From Clostridia bacterium (lineage in GTDB: Bacteria; Bacillota; Clostridia; RUG12999), in NCBI GenBank assembly GCA_017502065.1, contig JAFVVU010000204.1, forward strand, positions 1 to 5,832: a DNA stretch of 5,832 nucleotides, written 5' to 3'. Position numbers and translations under genes: made by a program. The notes below the pieces were generated by a model. It did no database searches. It had not been told where the DNA came from and saw only the letters and a list, made by a program, of their open reading frames with translations. Below are positions 5,447 through 5,832 of this stretch, one piece after another (within the stretch, counting starts at the first letter, position 1; the number at the start of each line of letters is the position of its first letter).

Positions 5447-5832
5447 ATGAAAAAGATAATTTTTGTTTGTACGGGAAATACCTGCCGCAGTCCGATGGCG
5501 GAAGCGCTTTTCAATTTTTATGCAAAAAAAGCGGATATTCCTGCCGCGGCAACATCTGCCGGTATTTTTGTTACAGACCGCCGCGTGAATAAAAACAGCG
5601 TTCTTGCAATGGCAGACTACGGAATTGACATTTCATCGCAAATCCCCATTCAGCTTAAAGATTATTTTGCCGCCGATGCAGATTATATCATCACAATGAC
5701 AGCGGCACACAAATCCTACCTTATTGCAAACGGGTTTTCGTCTGCAAAGGTTTTCACCCTTGCTGAAATGGCAGGCGAAACGGGCGATATTTCAGACCCC
5801 TACGGCCTTGACCTTGATGAATATAAGAAAAC
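5447..5832 (+). CDS. ywlE: Low-molecular-weight phosphatase, probably YwlE-like protein-arginine phosphatase (cut by window edge)
   Basis: Low-molecular-weight phosphatases hydrolyse phosphoproteins through a cysteinyl-phosphate intermediate in a CX5R loop. Here the loop is VCTGNTCRS, with C8 as nucleophile and R14 binding phosphate, followed by PMAEALF. The general-acid segment appears as ISDPYG at about 117-122. In this family the residue in the middle of the loop separates classes: tyrosine phosphatases usually carry isoleucine (GNICRS), whereas Bacillus YwlE carries threonine (GNTCRS) and removes phosphate from arginine, countering McsB. This protein has threonine (T12). Other YwlE-like stretches are ADYIITMTAAHK and KVFTLAEM. 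YwlE therefore fits better than a tyrosine phosphatase, though substrate is inferred. The start is ATG 5447 with AAAGGCGGTGAT (5432-5443), differing by one base from the 16S-complementary AAAGGAGGTGAT. About 128 residues are visible of roughly 150; the frame is open at the edge. Confidence 0.9.
   Translation, partial: MKKIIFVCTGNTCRSPMAEALFNFYAKKADIPAAATSAGIFVTDRRVNKNSVLAMADYGIDISSQIPIQLKDYFAADADYIITMTAAHKSYLIANGFSSAKVFTLAEMAGETGDISDPYGLDLDEYKK

Noticed and set aside
1..5832. A new defence, mobile or multi-gene system
   Set aside because: No transposase, integrase, direct-repeat array, toxin-antitoxin pair or defence motif was seen; the genes are mostly recognisable housekeeping or sporulation genes in separate units.

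Overview
The window looks like chromosomal DNA of a low-to-medium GC, probably spore-forming Clostridia member (Bacillota). This rests on strong GGAGG-type ribosome binding sites, near-consensus sigma-A promoters, GTG and TTG starts on well-spaced Shine-Dalgarno sequences, a SleL/YaaH-type LysM + GH18 cortex-lytic enzyme, an ECF-type QueT protein and a YwlE-like phosphatase. The lineage is inferred from gene content and recalled families, not from any search.

Layout: (1) 1-831, minus strand: N-terminal 277 residues of argininosuccinate synthase (argG), cut by the window edge. (2) 832-967: divergent control region with a good argG promoter and possible ArgR boxes. (3) 968-1456, plus: ruvC from a TTG start. 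(4) 1518-2798, plus: LysM-LysM-GH18 protein without a signal peptide, possibly co-transcribed with ruvC. (5) 2799-2825: a hairpin terminator serving both converging genes. (6) 2825-3316, minus: queT, a queuosine-precursor ECF substrate-binding subunit, preceded by a preQ1-I-like riboswitch with an extra hairpin. (7) 3389-3451: two full-consensus sigma-A promoters back to back around a perfect 19-bp palindrome. (8) 3497-5317, plus: zinc ribbon, acidic tract, one membrane helix and a large extracytoplasmic beta-propeller-like region, function unknown. (9) 5331-5359: terminator. (10) 5447 to the right edge, plus: partial YwlE-like protein-arginine phosphatase with its own promoter.

These are mostly separate single-gene transcription units (arginine synthesis, Holliday-junction resolution, spore peptidoglycan hydrolysis, queuosine salvage, an envelope protein, phosphatase), not one pathway. 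No mobile element, CRISPR array, tRNA or rRNA was seen. The two most unusual items are the queT leader, whose aptamer appears to carry an inserted hairpin, and the compact divergent promoter pair beside it. I found no convincing new multi-gene system.
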